DNA of 64,000 nt from Pelomonas sp. CA6 (GCF_022549225.1 NZ_JAKZFD010000007.1:219417-283416); one strand, 5' to 3'. Positions 55,059 through 63,238 are shown, counted from the stretch's first letter. Made by a program: numbers and translations. The notes: generated from the letters alone by a model not told the origin.

Positions 55059-55850
55059 TCAGAACAGCTGGTCCAGCAGCATGAAGTAGGCGCGCTTGCC
55101 CGGCTCGTCCGGGTGGCCCAGGCGGGCGAGGAAGTCCTCGGCCAGGCCGGGTGCGCATTCCTCGCTCAGATTGCGGTGGACGAAGGCGATGTCCAGCCAG
55201 CGGTCCGCCAGCCCGGCGCGTCCCAGGTCGATGAAGTGCAGCCGGTCCGCCGCCTCGTCGTAGAACACGTTGCTGTCGCCGAGGTCGCCGTGCGAGAACA
55301 CCAGGTCCTCCTCGGGCCGCGTGGCATGCAGTCGCTTGAGCACCTGCGCGGGCGTCTTCAGGTCCGGCCAGTCCTCCAGGTCGGCGTCGTCCGCCACCCG
55401 TTCGTGCTCGATCAGATAGGCCAGCTCGTCCAGCCGCAGCGCCACATCGGCGCGCAGCGGGCAGGCGGTGGTGGGGACGGATTGGACCTGGCGCAAGGCT
55501 TCGAGGAAGAGCGCCAGCACCGGCCGCCCCTCGTCAATCAAGGCGTACAGCGGGCGCCCCGGCACGGCCCGGGTCACCAGGCATTCGCCGTGCTCGTTGG
55601 CCGCGGCCAGCACCAGCTCCGGCACCGCCAGCCGGCCCTGCAGCCAGTCCAGCGCCGCCGCCTCGCGCCGGGCGCTGTAGGTCGTCGCGGCGTAGAAGGC
55701 CGGCGAGGTCTTCAGAAAGAAGCGATCACCGCCGCGTTCGAAGTGGTACACGCTGCACGGGGATTCGCCGATCTCGTCGCGGACCAGCGTCGCATCACCA
55801 ATGAATTGGGCCGCTTCGCGGGGCAGCTCAGGGGGCAGGGAGGTGTTCAT
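55059..55850 (-). CDS. Aminoglycoside 3'-phosphotransferase-like kinase
   Basis: The 263-residue kinase resembles APH(3')-type enzymes. It has VYHFERGGDRFFLKTS with the ATP-binding Lys, SREAAALDWL (Glu partner), the catalytic loop FSHGDLGDSNVFYD, HFIDLGRAGLADRWLDIAF with the metal-binding Asp, and AYFMLLDQLF at the C-terminus. Nearly every one of these matches the acquired kanamycin kinases. ATG 55850 is used because only a TTG lies three codons upstream. It is GC-rich like its surroundings, so it may be an intrinsic gene; whether it confers resistance is unknown. Confidence 0.85.
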   Translation of the reverse strand: MNTSLPPELPREAAQFIGDATLVRDEIGESPCSVYHFERGGDRFFLKTSPAFYAATTYSARREAAALDWLQGRLAVPELVLAAANEHGECLVTRAVPGRPLYALIDEGRPVLALFLEALRQVQSVPTTACPLRADVALRLDELAYLIEHERVADDADLEDWPDLKTPAQVLKRLHATRPEEDLVFSHGDLGDSNVFYDEAADRLHFIDLGRAGLADRWLDIAFVHRNLSEECAPGLAEDFLARLGHPDEPGKRAYFMLLDQLF

Positions 55851-55900
55851 GCGCCGCAATGTAAGCGCTGCGCGTGCCCCGCCCTGGGCCCGCTGGGCGC

Positions 55901-56968
55901 TTAGCGGCGGCGCGTCTGCCGGCGGTGCGCACTCCAGCCGGCCAGCGCGGCCAGGCCCATCAGCGCCAGCATCGAAGGTTCCGGCACCTGGCCACCAGGG
56001 CCGAAGGGGCGGAAGGTTTCGTAGCCCAGTTCCAGCTTGCTGCCGTTGGGGCTCAGCCCCAGGCTGTCGGCGATCAGCGTGCCTTCCAGATGGCCGGAAC
56101 CGGTCACCGCCGCGCCCACCGCCAGCACGCTGCCGTTGAGGAAGCTGCTCACGTCTACCGCGCGGGCGTTGTACAGGTTGAACAGCAGCCGGTCGCGCAG
56201 CTGGGCCAGCGGGTCCTTGGAATCGGCACGGTCGCCGCCCAGGAAGCCGCTGAAGTCCACGCGTGACGCGCCGCTGTTGATCACCACATGGGCGCCGGCC
56301 TTGACGTTGCGCAGCTCGATGTTGCCGATCTGGCCCAGGTCGCCCAGGTCAAAGACCTGCAGGTCGGACTGGCCGTCGCCGACCAGCACCAGCGCGCCGC
56401 TTTCGCGTCGGACCTGGCCGTTGCCCCCCTGGCCCGCCAGGGTCTGCGACAGCGAGGACAGCGACTGGCGCGCGCCGTCGAAATCCACCCGGTTGGCATC
56501 GCGTACCGCCTGCGCGAACTGGGTCGGCGGGTTCCAGGCGTTCACCTGGGGCACGTTCTGCGCCTTCAGCTCGCCGCCGTAGACCACCGTGCCCAGCTGG
56601 GCCTGGCCTTGCAGCCAGCCGGCCGAGCTGGGGCCGATGGACGCATTCGTGTCCAGCGCGCTGTTCGGGCCGTTGTAAATGGTGCCGCTGTAGCCGCCCC
56701 AGGCGCTGGTCAGGCTCACGTTGCCGCGCACCACCAGGGCCGGCTCCAGGCTGCCATGGGCGTTGCGGTAGCCGATGTCGAAGCCGCTGCGCAGGTTGCC
56801 GCCCACGGCCAGCCGGCCTTCCACGTCGGCGGCGGTGCCCACGTCGCCGAAGAAGAAGCCGCTGTAGCCGCCGGCCACGCCCAGATCGATGACGGGCAGC
56901 GCCTGCGCGCCCAGCGACAGGCCCAGGCAGGCGGTGGCAAGGGCGGTCTTCAGCAGGCGGGGCAGCAT
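55901..56968 (-). CDS. PEP-CTERM choice-of-anchor A family protein
   Basis: The 355-residue secreted protein has a signal peptide (about residues 5-23, ending GAQA). The choice-of-anchor A domain follows (AGGYSGFFFGDVGTAADVEG, FDIGYRN, then DLGQIGNIELRNVKAGAHVVI). The C-terminus is a clear PEP-CTERM sorting tail: VPEPSMLALMGLAALAGW and a basic end. Exosortase would cut it after export; that enzyme is not encoded in the window. The family is tied to exopolysaccharide and biofilm matrix, but no polysaccharide gene is adjacent. A long frame upstream of the ATG was rejected. Confidence 0.9.
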   Translation of the reverse strand: MLPRLLKTALATACLGLSLGAQALPVIDLGVAGGYSGFFFGDVGTAADVEGRLAVGGNLRSGFDIGYRNAHGSLEPALVVRGNVSLTSAWGGYSGTIYNGPNSALDTNASIGPSSAGWLQGQAQLGTVVYGGELKAQNVPQVNAWNPPTQFAQAVRDANRVDFDGARQSLSSLSQTLAGQGGNGQVRRESGALVLVGDGQSDLQVFDLGDLGQIGNIELRNVKAGAHVVINSGASRVDFSGFLGGDRADSKDPLAQLRDRLLFNLYNARAVDVSSFLNGSVLAVGAAVTGSGHLEGTLIADSLGLSPNGSKLELGYETFRPFGPGGQVPEPSMLALMGLAALAGWSAHRRQTRRR

Positions 56969-57004
56969 GGCGTTCCTTCTCGGGCGTCGGTCATCACAGG
57001 CTTG

Positions 57005-57033
57005 ATTGTAAAAATTGGATCTATTTTGGTATT
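57005..57033 (-). promoter_or_regulatory. Possible promoter of the PEP-CTERM gene
   Basis: TACAAT on the minus strand (57005-57010) lies in a short AT-rich stretch 37 bases before the start codon. No good -35 is seen 17 bases upstream (AATACC). Confidence 0.3.
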
Positions 57034-57206
57034 CCACCTGGATGGGGTGGTCTGCATGCGGTTTGTGCGATACCGCACGCTTGACCGGGCCTCCGGCGTG
57101 CGAATCGCGGGCGCGCCAACTGCCGCATGTCGACAACCGCCGGTCTGCTTCGTCGAGAGCGCAGGCGGGAGGAGTCCGCCGGGGACTGAAGACCAAGGAG
57201 TGCGCG

Positions 57207-57635
57207 ATGCGAGTGATGGTGATCATCAAGGCCACGCCGGACAGCGAGGCCGGCCAGATGCCCAGCGAACAATTGCTGACCGAGATGGGCCGCTTCAACG
57301 AGGAACTGGTGCAGGCCGGGCTGCTGCTGGCCGGCGACGGGCTGCACCCCAGTTCGCGCGGAGCCCGGGTCCGCTTCTCGGGCCGCGAGCGGCAGGTGAT
57401 CGACGGCCCCTTTGCCGAAACCAAGGAGCTGATCGCCGGCTACTGGATCTGGAAGGTGGAGTCGCTGCAGCAGGCGGTCGAGTGGGTGAAGCGCTGCCCC
57501 AACCCAATGGAAGGCGAATCCGAGATCGAAATCCGCCCGCTGTTCGAGATGGAGGACTTCGGCGCCGCGATGAGTGCCGAGCTGATCGAACAGGACGAGC
57601 GGCTGCGCGCGAAGATCGAGCAGATCCGCCCTTGA
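57207..57635 (+). CDS. YCII-related (DGPF) domain protein
   Basis: The 142-residue protein begins MRVMVIIKATPDSEAG and contains IDGPFAETKELIAGYWIWKV (about residues 66-85) and AVEWVKRCP, the DGPF-type YCII fold. Members are often near ECF sigma factors and may act as small enzymes; no sigma gene is adjacent here. AAGGAG is six bases before ATG 57207; the upstream open frame lacks family similarity. It reads away from the PEP-CTERM gene. Confidence 0.88.
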   Translation: MRVMVIIKATPDSEAGQMPSEQLLTEMGRFNEELVQAGLLLAGDGLHPSSRGARVRFSGRERQVIDGPFAETKELIAGYWIWKVESLQQAVEWVKRCPNPMEGESEIEIRPLFEMEDFGAAMSAELIEQDERLRAKIEQIRP

Positions 57636-57729
57636 GCGGGGCCGCGGGAGTCGTCGGAAGCGCGACAATGCCGGCTTCCGTCCACCGCACCCAGCCCAGA
57701 GCCAGGCGCACCACGCTGCGAGAACGAGC

Positions 57730-58560
57730 ATGCGCACTGTCTTGACCCTGAGCCTGGCCCTGCTGCTGGCGGCCTGCGCCGCCCCCTCCTCCGAACCGTC
57801 CGCGACCCCAGCCGCGAAGCGCGCCCAGGCGCCCGCCTTCGTGCTGCTGGGCGAACTGCACGACAACCCCGAGCACCACCGCGCCCGCGCCCAGCGGCTG
57901 CGCGAGCTGCTCGCCGATGGCGTGCCCACCGTGGTCGTGGTTGAGCAGCTGGACCGCGGGCAAGACCTGACCCCGTCCGCCGCCGAACCGCTGGAGCAGG
58001 CGCTGGCGCGCGCCGGCTTCGACGCCCGCGCCTGGCGCTGGCCGCTGCACCAGCCCGTGTTCGACGCTGCGCTGCAAGGCGGGGCCCCGGTGCGCGGCGG
58101 CAATCTGTCGCGCGAGCAGGCACGGCGCATCGTCCGCGACGGCGATGCGGCCTGGCCGGCCGAGCTGCTGGCGCTGCGCAGCCGCATGGACTGGCGCGAC
58201 ACCGACGAACAGGCACTGCGCGACGACATCCTGCGCGGCCATTGCGGCATGCTGCCGGCCACCATCCTGCCGGGCATGGTCCAGGCGCAGCGCGCGCGCG
58301 ACCTGTCGCTGGCCCAGGCGCTGCTGCAAGCCCGTGCGCAAGGGGCCGCGCGCGTGGTGCTGATCGCCGGCAACGGCCATGTGCGGCGTGACCTCGCCGT
58401 GCCGCGCGCGCTACTGGCGCTGGGCGTGCCGCCCGCGCAGATCGACAGCGTGGGCTACCTGGAGCCCGGCAGCGATGCGCCCCGAGGCGCCTACGACCAG
58501 ATCGAGCGATACCCCGCGCCACCGCGCGAGGATCCCTGCGCGGCGCTGGGCAAGCGCTGA
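57730..58560 (+). CDS. ChaN-like haem-binding lipoprotein
   Basis: The 276-residue protein has a lipoprotein signal LALLLAACAAPSS with lipobox LAAC at about residues 13-16. The ChaN domain follows (VLLGELHDNPEHHRARAQRL, VVVVEQLDRGQD, GHCGMLPATILPGMVQAQRARD and IAGNGHVRRDLAVP). ChaN of Campylobacter binds haem and is iron-regulated; the same is possible here. It would sit in the outer membrane or periplasm. Confidence 0.88.
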   Translation: MRTVLTLSLALLLAACAAPSSEPSATPAAKRAQAPAFVLLGELHDNPEHHRARAQRLRELLADGVPTVVVVEQLDRGQDLTPSAAEPLEQALARAGFDARAWRWPLHQPVFDAALQGGAPVRGGNLSREQARRIVRDGDAAWPAELLALRSRMDWRDTDEQALRDDILRGHCGMLPATILPGMVQAQRARDLSLAQALLQARAQGAARVVLIAGNGHVRRDLAVPRALLALGVPPAQIDSVGYLEPGSDAPRGAYDQIERYPAPPREDPCAALGKR

Positions 58561-58628
58561 ACGCGGCTGGGCACATCGATTGCTGGACCTCGAAAGCCCG
58601 TCGCCCTTTGACGGTGCAGGAGCCGCCC

Positions 58629-58829
58629 ATGACCGCCCCCAGCCCCTTTCCGTCCACCGATCCCGAGGTCGACCCCGACGATCTCGAGGGCATCTACCGG
58701 CAACTGGTGCAAGGCCTGGGCCGCGAACTCGTGACGGAGCACAACGCCGAGGCGCTGGCCCGGCGTGCCGACATCGATGGCCACACCGTGCTGGCCACCG
58801 AGTTGCGCGAGTGGAAGGCCTCCTGCTGA
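58629..58829 (+). CDS. Small acidic hypothetical protein
   Basis: The 66-residue protein has a good ribosome-binding site (AGGAG) before ATG 58629. It is acidic in its first half (TDPEVDPDDLEGIYRQL) and has a helical second half (NAEALARRADIDGHTVLATELREW). I do not recognise the family. It is 68 bases after the chaN-like gene and reads in the same direction, with codon use like its neighbours, so it is probably real. Confidence 0.6.
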   Translation: MTAPSPFPSTDPEVDPDDLEGIYRQLVQGLGRELVTEHNAEALARRADIDGHTVLATELREWKASC

Positions 58830-58857
58830 GCGTGCGTTGCGCCGATCCCCGCCGTTT

Positions 58858-59736
58858 CTAGCTCTGCCCGCGCGGCAGGGCGCCGCCGCAGGGGCTGAGC
58901 CGGTAGTAAGGAATGGCACAGCTGGGCCTGAAGCCCAGCGCCTGCGCCAACTGGTAGGAGGCCGCGTTCTCCATGCGGCAGGCCCACACGGGCGTCAGCC
59001 CGGCCCGCAGCACCTCGGCGATCAGGCGCGCGGCCGCGGCGCGGCCCAGTCCGCGACGGCGGGCATGCGCCAGGGTTTCGATGCCGATTTCAAAGTCCTT
59101 GCCCCAGCGGCAGGACACGAAGGCGATGGCGCCCAGCCGTCCGTCCTGTTCCACGCACCAGCCGCCACCGGCGGCGAGGAACTGCGCGGCATCGCGCCAG
59201 AACTGGGCGGGTACGACCAGTCCCTCCAGCCCGAAGTCCTCGGCCGTGGCGGGCCGCAGGCGCCAGCCGTCGGGCAGCCGCGCGTCATGCTGGCGGCTCA
59301 AGAAGAGGGCTTCGTCGAAGCGGAAGTTGATCCGCGTGTGCAGGCTGCAAGAGGCCGCCTCATCCGCGGTCGGCGTGGCCGGAACGCCCAGTGCGCGGTC
59401 CCAGCCCAAGCCCTGCCAGCGCGGGTCGATCTGCAGCCATTCGTCCATGCCGCCGCGATAAGCCCCGTCACGCAGATGTGCCAGAACCGGGGCCAGGCCC
59501 TGGACAACCGCCTCGCCCCAGACCAGAGACATGCCGTAGGGATGCAGGGCATGGAGCACCTGCGGGGCCTCGGGCCGGTCCACCCACAAGGCGCCGTCAA
59601 CCTGGCCTTCCACCACGGCGCGGGCAAAGCCGGTGTTCAGCGGCACGGCGTCCAGCGAGGCCAGCGCCCATGGCGCGGGGGTGGGCACGCGGACCATGGG
59701 TGTGGCGGCGACGTTCAGCGGGGCGGGGCATGACAT
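58858..59736 (-). CDS. GNAT-type acetyltransferase (two-part)
   Basis: The 292-residue protein has an N-terminal part with ALWVDRPEAPQVLHALHPYGMSLV and a C-terminal GNAT core with FEIGIETLAHARRRGLGRAAAARLIAEVL (acetyl-CoA motif) and MENAASYQLAQALGF. This layout resembles GNAT_acetyltran-like proteins of Gram-positive and betaproteobacteria. Substrate unknown. ATG 59736 is preferred over one at 59784 that would lie in the promoter. It is divergent from the MocR regulator. Confidence 0.78.
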   Translation of the reverse strand: MSCPAPLNVAATPMVRVPTPAPWALASLDAVPLNTGFARAVVEGQVDGALWVDRPEAPQVLHALHPYGMSLVWGEAVVQGLAPVLAHLRDGAYRGGMDEWLQIDPRWQGLGWDRALGVPATPTADEAASCSLHTRINFRFDEALFLSRQHDARLPDGWRLRPATAEDFGLEGLVVPAQFWRDAAQFLAAGGGWCVEQDGRLGAIAFVSCRWGKDFEIGIETLAHARRRGLGRAAAARLIAEVLRAGLTPVWACRMENAASYQLAQALGFRPSCAIPYYRLSPCGGALPRGQS

Positions 59737-59769
59737 GGGCGATCCAGGCAACTCGCGGTAAGTTGAAAA

Positions 59770-59786
59770 CAATGCATATTGCATTG
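59770..59786. promoter_or_regulatory. Perfect inverted repeat, candidate MocR operator 1
   Basis: CAATGCA-TAT-TGCATTG is a perfect 7-bp repeat around three bases, at the -10 of the GNAT promoter and about 40 bases before the mocR-type start. Confidence 0.55.
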
Positions 59787-59811
59787 AACTGGCCGGCTAA
59801 ATCGCTGTCAA
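59783..59811 (-). promoter_or_regulatory. Promoter of the GNAT gene
   Basis: On the minus strand TTGACA (59806-59811) is a perfect -35, and TTCAAT (59783-59788) follows with a 17-base spacer. The -10 overlaps the inverted repeat at 59770-59786, so a bound regulator would hide it. Confidence 0.6.
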
Positions 59812-59818
59812 CGCTTAT

Positions 59819-59835
59819 ATTGCCATCATGGCAAT
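59819..59835. promoter_or_regulatory. Perfect palindrome over the mocR-type start codon, candidate operator 2
   Basis: ATTGCCATCATGGCAAT is an 8-1-8 perfect palindrome whose right arm contains the ATG of the regulator (59828). TATATT (59816-59821) would be its -10, overlapping the left arm. This would start transcription at or next to the ATG, so the message may be leaderless and autorepressed. Confidence 0.55.
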
Positions 59836-61219
59836 CTGGACTCCCTCTTTGCATGGCCGGTCGGGAACCCGCGCGACCGCGCTGGTGGAAGCGCTGCGCG
59901 ACGACATCGCATCCGGGCTGCTGAAGCCGGGCGACCGTCTGCCTCCTCAGCGCCAGCTGGCCGACGTGGTGGGCCTGGCGCCGCAGACGGTGATGCGTGC
60001 CTATGCCGAGGCGGCCCGGCGCGGCTATGTGCGCGGCGAAGTTGGGCGCGGCACCTTCGTCTGCCCGGCGCGCGATCCGCGCGAGCCGCGGCGCGATGCG
60101 ACGCTGGCGCGGCCGGACGCGGGGCCCATCGACTTTTCGCAGAACCTGCCCCTGCCCGGCGAGGCCGGACCGGCGCTGGCGCAGGCCCTGGTCGATCTGG
60201 CGCGGGCCGGCGCCTGTCCGGCCTACCTGGACCATCAGCGGCCCGAGTCCGCCCCGGCCCACCGCGAGGCCGCGGCCGGCTGGATGTCGGGGCTGGGCCT
60301 GGCCGCGGACGCGCGGCAGGTGGTGCTGACCCAGGGCGCGCAGCAAGGCCTGATGGCCACGCTGATGGCGCTGCTGAAACCCGGCGACGTGCTGCTCACC
60401 GAAGCGCTGTCGTATGCGCCCATCCAGGGTCTGGCGCGGCATCTGGGGGCGCGTGTCGTTGGGCTGGCGATGGACGACGAGGGCCTTCTGCCCGATGCGC
60501 TGGAATCCGCCTGCCGCCAGCACCGGCCGCGGGCGCTGTACCTCACGCCGACGCTGCAGACCCCCACCACGGCGACCATGGGCGAGGACCGGCGCCGCCA
60601 GCTGGTGCGCATCGCGAGGGCGCAAGACCTGACCCTGATCGAAGACGATGTGTTCGGCTTCCTGCCGCCCCAGCGCCCGCTGCCGCTGGCGGCCCTGGCG
60701 CCCGAGCGCTGCTTCTTCGTCACCAGCCTGTCCAAGTCGGTGGCGCCGGGGCTGCGGGCGGGGTTCGTGCTCGCGCCGCCAGACCGCGTGCCGGCGTTGG
60801 TCGCCGCGGTCAAGCTGGCGTCATGGATGGCGCCGCCGCTGATGATGGAGATCGCCGCGCGCTGGATGACCGACGGCGTGGCCGCCGCGCTCAATGCCAG
60901 CCAGCGCGCCCATGCTGCGCGGCGCCAGGCCATGGCGCGCGCGGCGCTGGCGGGCCTGGACTACCGCGCCGATCCGCATGGCCTGCACCTGTGGCTGCAC
61001 CTGCCCGAACCCTGGACGGCCGACGCCTTCGCGGCACAAGCCGAGCGGGCCGGCGTGCTGCTGCGCCCCGCGAGCGCCTTCGCCGCGCCCGGCGCGCGCG
61101 CGCCGTCCGCGCTGCGCTTGTGCCTCAGCCACGAGGCCTCGGACGACCGCGTGGCGGCCGGCCTGGCCGTGGTGGCCGAACTGATCGGCAAGGGAGTGGT
61201 GGATGATTTTGTGGTCTGA
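59828..61219 (+). CDS. MocR/PdxR-type transcriptional regulator with aminotransferase domain
   Basis: The 463-residue protein has a GntR-type DNA-binding N-terminus (GLLKPGDRLPPQRQLADVVGLAPQTVMRAYAEAARRG, about residues 31-67) joined to a fold-I aminotransferase domain. The PLP lysine is in FFVTSLSKSVAPGLRAGFVLAP near residue 302, with EDDVFGF and YLTPTLQTPTT before it. MocR proteins sense PLP or related amines and act on neighbouring genes. Here the target is likely the divergent GNAT gene, through the two palindromes. Confidence 0.92.
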   Translation: MAIWTPSLHGRSGTRATALVEALRDDIASGLLKPGDRLPPQRQLADVVGLAPQTVMRAYAEAARRGYVRGEVGRGTFVCPARDPREPRRDATLARPDAGPIDFSQNLPLPGEAGPALAQALVDLARAGACPAYLDHQRPESAPAHREAAAGWMSGLGLAADARQVVLTQGAQQGLMATLMALLKPGDVLLTEALSYAPIQGLARHLGARVVGLAMDDEGLLPDALESACRQHRPRALYLTPTLQTPTTATMGEDRRRQLVRIARAQDLTLIEDDVFGFLPPQRPLPLAALAPERCFFVTSLSKSVAPGLRAGFVLAPPDRVPALVAAVKLASWMAPPLMMEIAARWMTDGVAAALNASQRAHAARRQAMARAALAGLDYRADPHGLHLWLHLPEPWTADAFAAQAERAGVLLRPASAFAAPGARAPSALRLCLSHEASDDRVAAGLAVVAELIGKGVVDDFVV

Positions 61220-61245
61220 GCGGACAACCCGCCGTCTTCTAGGAA

Positions 61246-61530
61246 TTACTGTCTCGAAATTCCCGAGCAGGTCACAACCAGAACTGGAATAGCAACGCCG
61301 ATTGCGACGCAGAGTACGAGCTGCCTCGTGCTCAGTGAGTTTGAACGTGACGATTTCTCCGCGCTTGGATTCCGACCAATCAATGAGACCAACTGGTATG
61401 TGAAAACAGCGCAAGTTGCGGTCTTGCCGTAGGCAATCCAGCTTCCTGATCGAATCGCACTGAAGAGCAGGACTAGGAAGAGCAGCGCGCCTAGAAGGCC
61501 GATGGCGTATTTAAGTACGGAGCGGAGCAT
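61246..61530 (-). CDS. Small two-helix membrane protein, unknown
   Basis: The 94-residue protein has two hydrophobic helices (about residues 8-25 and 70-90) with a Ser/Arg-rich link. I do not recognise it. The region has lower GC than the genes to its left and marks the left end of the foreign-looking block. A recognisable attC site is not seen beside it. Confidence 0.5.
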   Translation of the reverse strand: MLRSVLKYAIGLLGALLFLVLLFSAIRSGSWIAYGKTATCAVFTYQLVSLIGRNPSAEKSSRSNSLSTRQLVLCVAIGVAIPVLVVTCSGISRQ

Positions 61531-61577
61531 GGACTTGTGGTCGTGACTGATGGATGAATGGAAGACTTCTAATGAAT

Positions 61578-61918
61578 GAAAGGGACTTTCGCGTCCCGAA
61601 GCATCCGCGTTGCGGCAAACGGTAACCAGGTGCCACGACGGGAAGTGCGGTTTCTCATCAACTCATTCGGAAGGGGAAGTCATGACCATTCTCTACGCAG
61701 GTATCGACCTCGCCAAGAACATATTTGCCCTGCATGGGGTGAATGAGGCCGGCAAGGCCGAGTTGATTCGGCCGGCCGTGCCGCGCGAGAAGCTCCATGC
61801 GCTGGTTGCCAGCCTACCGCCTTGCGTGATTGGCATAGAGGCCTGCTCCGGGGCTCACCACTGGGCGCGGTTGTTCTAGTCCTCGGGTCACACCGTGCGG
61901 CTGATCGCCCCGAAGTTT
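61578..61918 (+). mobile_element. IS110-family element remnant, left copy
   Basis: The transposase remnant and about 105 bases before it form the left end of an IS110-type element. Short blocks of the leader (GGACTT, GGCAA-ACGG, TCATCAA, AGGGGAAGTC) recur in the same order at 63905-63999. IS110 elements lack long terminal repeats, so exact ends are not visible. The right side has been lost into the cassette region. Confidence 0.6.
61682..61918 (+). pseudogene. IS110-family transposase, truncated with internal stop
   Basis: The frame starts MTILYAGIDLAKNIFALHGV, the first DEDD-transposase strand of IS110 (Asp in GIDLAKN), and reaches IGIEACSGAHHWARLF with the Glu region. A TAG stop follows at 61877, yet the same frame continues SSGHTVRLIAPKF, again matching the family, until 61918. 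Beyond that the similarity ends abruptly. About three quarters of the gene, including the second catalytic half, are missing. GGAAGGGGAAGTC precedes the ATG, as in intact copies. Confidence 0.85.
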
Positions 61919-61933
61919 CATAACGCCGACTGG

Positions 61934-62401
61934 TTAGCCGGCTCTTCGAAGTATTGCATTTTGAAGCGAATCAGTTTCAGGGAAGGCGGCCAAGAAACGC
62001 TTCTGAGCCGCCTCAGGGAGGCCCACAAGAATGGTGGCGCTACTGTCCCAGCAAGAAATCTCAAAGACTGCACCTTGCAATTGCGGCCGAACCTCGGAGC
62101 CAGTCCAGAAGTCCGGGTTGCCTTCGATGTACGGGGCGGCAAGTACGGTAGGGCGGTGGCCAACTGGCACCGCACTGAACACAGCCCAGATGAACTGGCT
62201 TTCATTGCATTCAAGCAGGCGACGAAGCTCGACGCCAGTGATCCATTGGTCTTGAGGTGAGAAGTCCTCGCCGTAGTAGTCGGTTTCGATGTCACTCAAG
62301 TACCAATCGAAGTCCGATGCCGAGATTCCCAATGCATGCAGCGTAGCCCGCATGTCGGTGAAGAACGGAACTCTGTCGGTCCTCTCGAGGATGAGATTCA
62401 T
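61934..62401 (-). CDS. Integron cassette ORF, unknown 155-residue protein
   Basis: The 155-residue product begins MNLILERTDRVPFFTDMRAT and contains FDWYLSDIETDYYGEDF, QWITGVELRRLLEC and IEGNPDFWTGSEV. I do not recognise a family. It starts just after attC site A, as cassette genes do, and ends at TAA 61934 beside GGCTAAC, the possible R'' of a broken attC. The ATG at 62401 is preferred to a TTG five codons upstream. Confidence 0.7.
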   Translation of the reverse strand: MNLILERTDRVPFFTDMRATLHALGISASDFDWYLSDIETDYYGEDFSPQDQWITGVELRRLLECNESQFIWAVFSAVPVGHRPTVLAAPYIEGNPDFWTGSEVRPQLQGAVFEISCWDSSATILVGLPEAAQKRFLAAFPETDSLQNAILRRAG

Positions 62402-62419
62402 CGGGTATGGCGCCAAGAC

Positions 62420-62490
62420 GGCAAACGTTGAAGCTCAGCCGCGAGCGGCGGCCTACCGACGCGAGTCGGCTCGCGCGACTGGTCAGACAT
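62420..62490 (-). repeat. attC-like site A
   Basis: On the minus strand GTCTGAC (about 62488-62482) opens the site and GTTTGCC (62426-62420) closes it. In between, GCCGCCGCTCGCGGCTGAG and the end TTCAACGTT match sites B and C. Site A is longer (70 bases) and its R'' has GAC for AAC, so it is degenerate. It lies at the 3' end of the UbiE-like cassette gene. Confidence 0.6.
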
Positions 62491-63238
62491 TGTGTCGCGA
62501 GCTCGGCGAACGGCCTGAATGAATAGCGACGATGCCGAGCGACAACCGCTCGAACACAACGTCTTCGAAGCCTATGTTTTCCATTTCTTCGGCCAGCCCT
62601 TCCGCAGTTGGGAATTCTCGAATTCCTTGCAGCAAGTACTTGTACGCGGAAGCATCGCCGCCGGTTGCCAGCCAGCCTATGACTGGCATGCAAACGGACA
62701 TGTACGCCAAGTACATCCGGTGCAAGACTGTCCAGGGAATGTTGGAGGCCTCCAAGATGATGATGCGACCACCTGGCTTGAGCACGCGCAGCGCTTCTTG
62801 CAACGCAAGGCGTCGGTTGCAGATCTTCAGGCCAAGGGAAATCGAGTAGGCATCGACGCTATGCGTCGGGACCGACGGCATGCACTCAGCGTCCAGTAGC
62901 TTCAGAGCGACTGCAGATGAATGCCTATGCAGTCGTTTCTCGGCAATGGCAAGCATCTTTGCGCTCACGTCTGACGCCAAGATAGTCCGACCTTCGACGC
63001 CTGCCTGCGCTACAACGCGAAGAATGATGTCTCCAGTTCCAGTGGCGCCGTCAAGGAGAACATCCCATCTCTCGCTCGCGATCCGCCGTGCGACCTTCTG
63101 CTTCCATAGGCGATGAATGCCAAAGCTGAAAGCATCACAAAGTCTGTCGTAACGCGTGGCTATACGGCCGAATATGTCGTCTGCCTTCCACTCAAACTCG
63201 GCGGCATTTTCTGGTGCGGATGATTCGCCGATGGTCAT
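62483..63238 (-). CDS. UbiE/COQ5-like methyltransferase in an integron cassette
   Basis: The 251-residue class I methyltransferase has FEWKADDIFGRIATRYDRL at the start and LLDGATGTGDIILRVVAQAG (SAM motif I, about residues 60-79). It then has LLDAECMPSVPTHSVDAYSISLGLK and LRVLKPGGRIIILEASNI. These are the UbiE signatures for ubiquinone or menaquinone C-methylation. A housekeeping ubiE should exist elsewhere; this copy, with lower GC and flanked by attC-like sites, is a captured homologue. ATG 63238 is preferred to a TTG two codons upstream. The last residues read into site A. Confidence 0.85.
   Translation of the reverse strand: MTIGESSAPENAAEFEWKADDIFGRIATRYDRLCDAFSFGIHRLWKQKVARRIASERWDVLLDGATGTGDIILRVVAQAGVEGRTILASDVSAKMLAIAEKRLHRHSSAVALKLLDAECMPSVPTHSVDAYSISLGLKICNRRLALQEALRVLKPGGRIIILEASNIPWTVLHRMYLAYMSVCMPVIGWLATGGDASAYKYLLQGIREFPTAEGLAEEMENIGFEDVVFERLSLGIVAIHSGRSPSSRHNV

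Noticed and set aside
61895..62260. Plus-strand frame of 121 codons over the cassette gene at 61934-62401
   Set aside because: It joins the end of the IS remnant with the antisense of the cassette gene and has no start signal; the minus-strand frame fits the cassette pattern.
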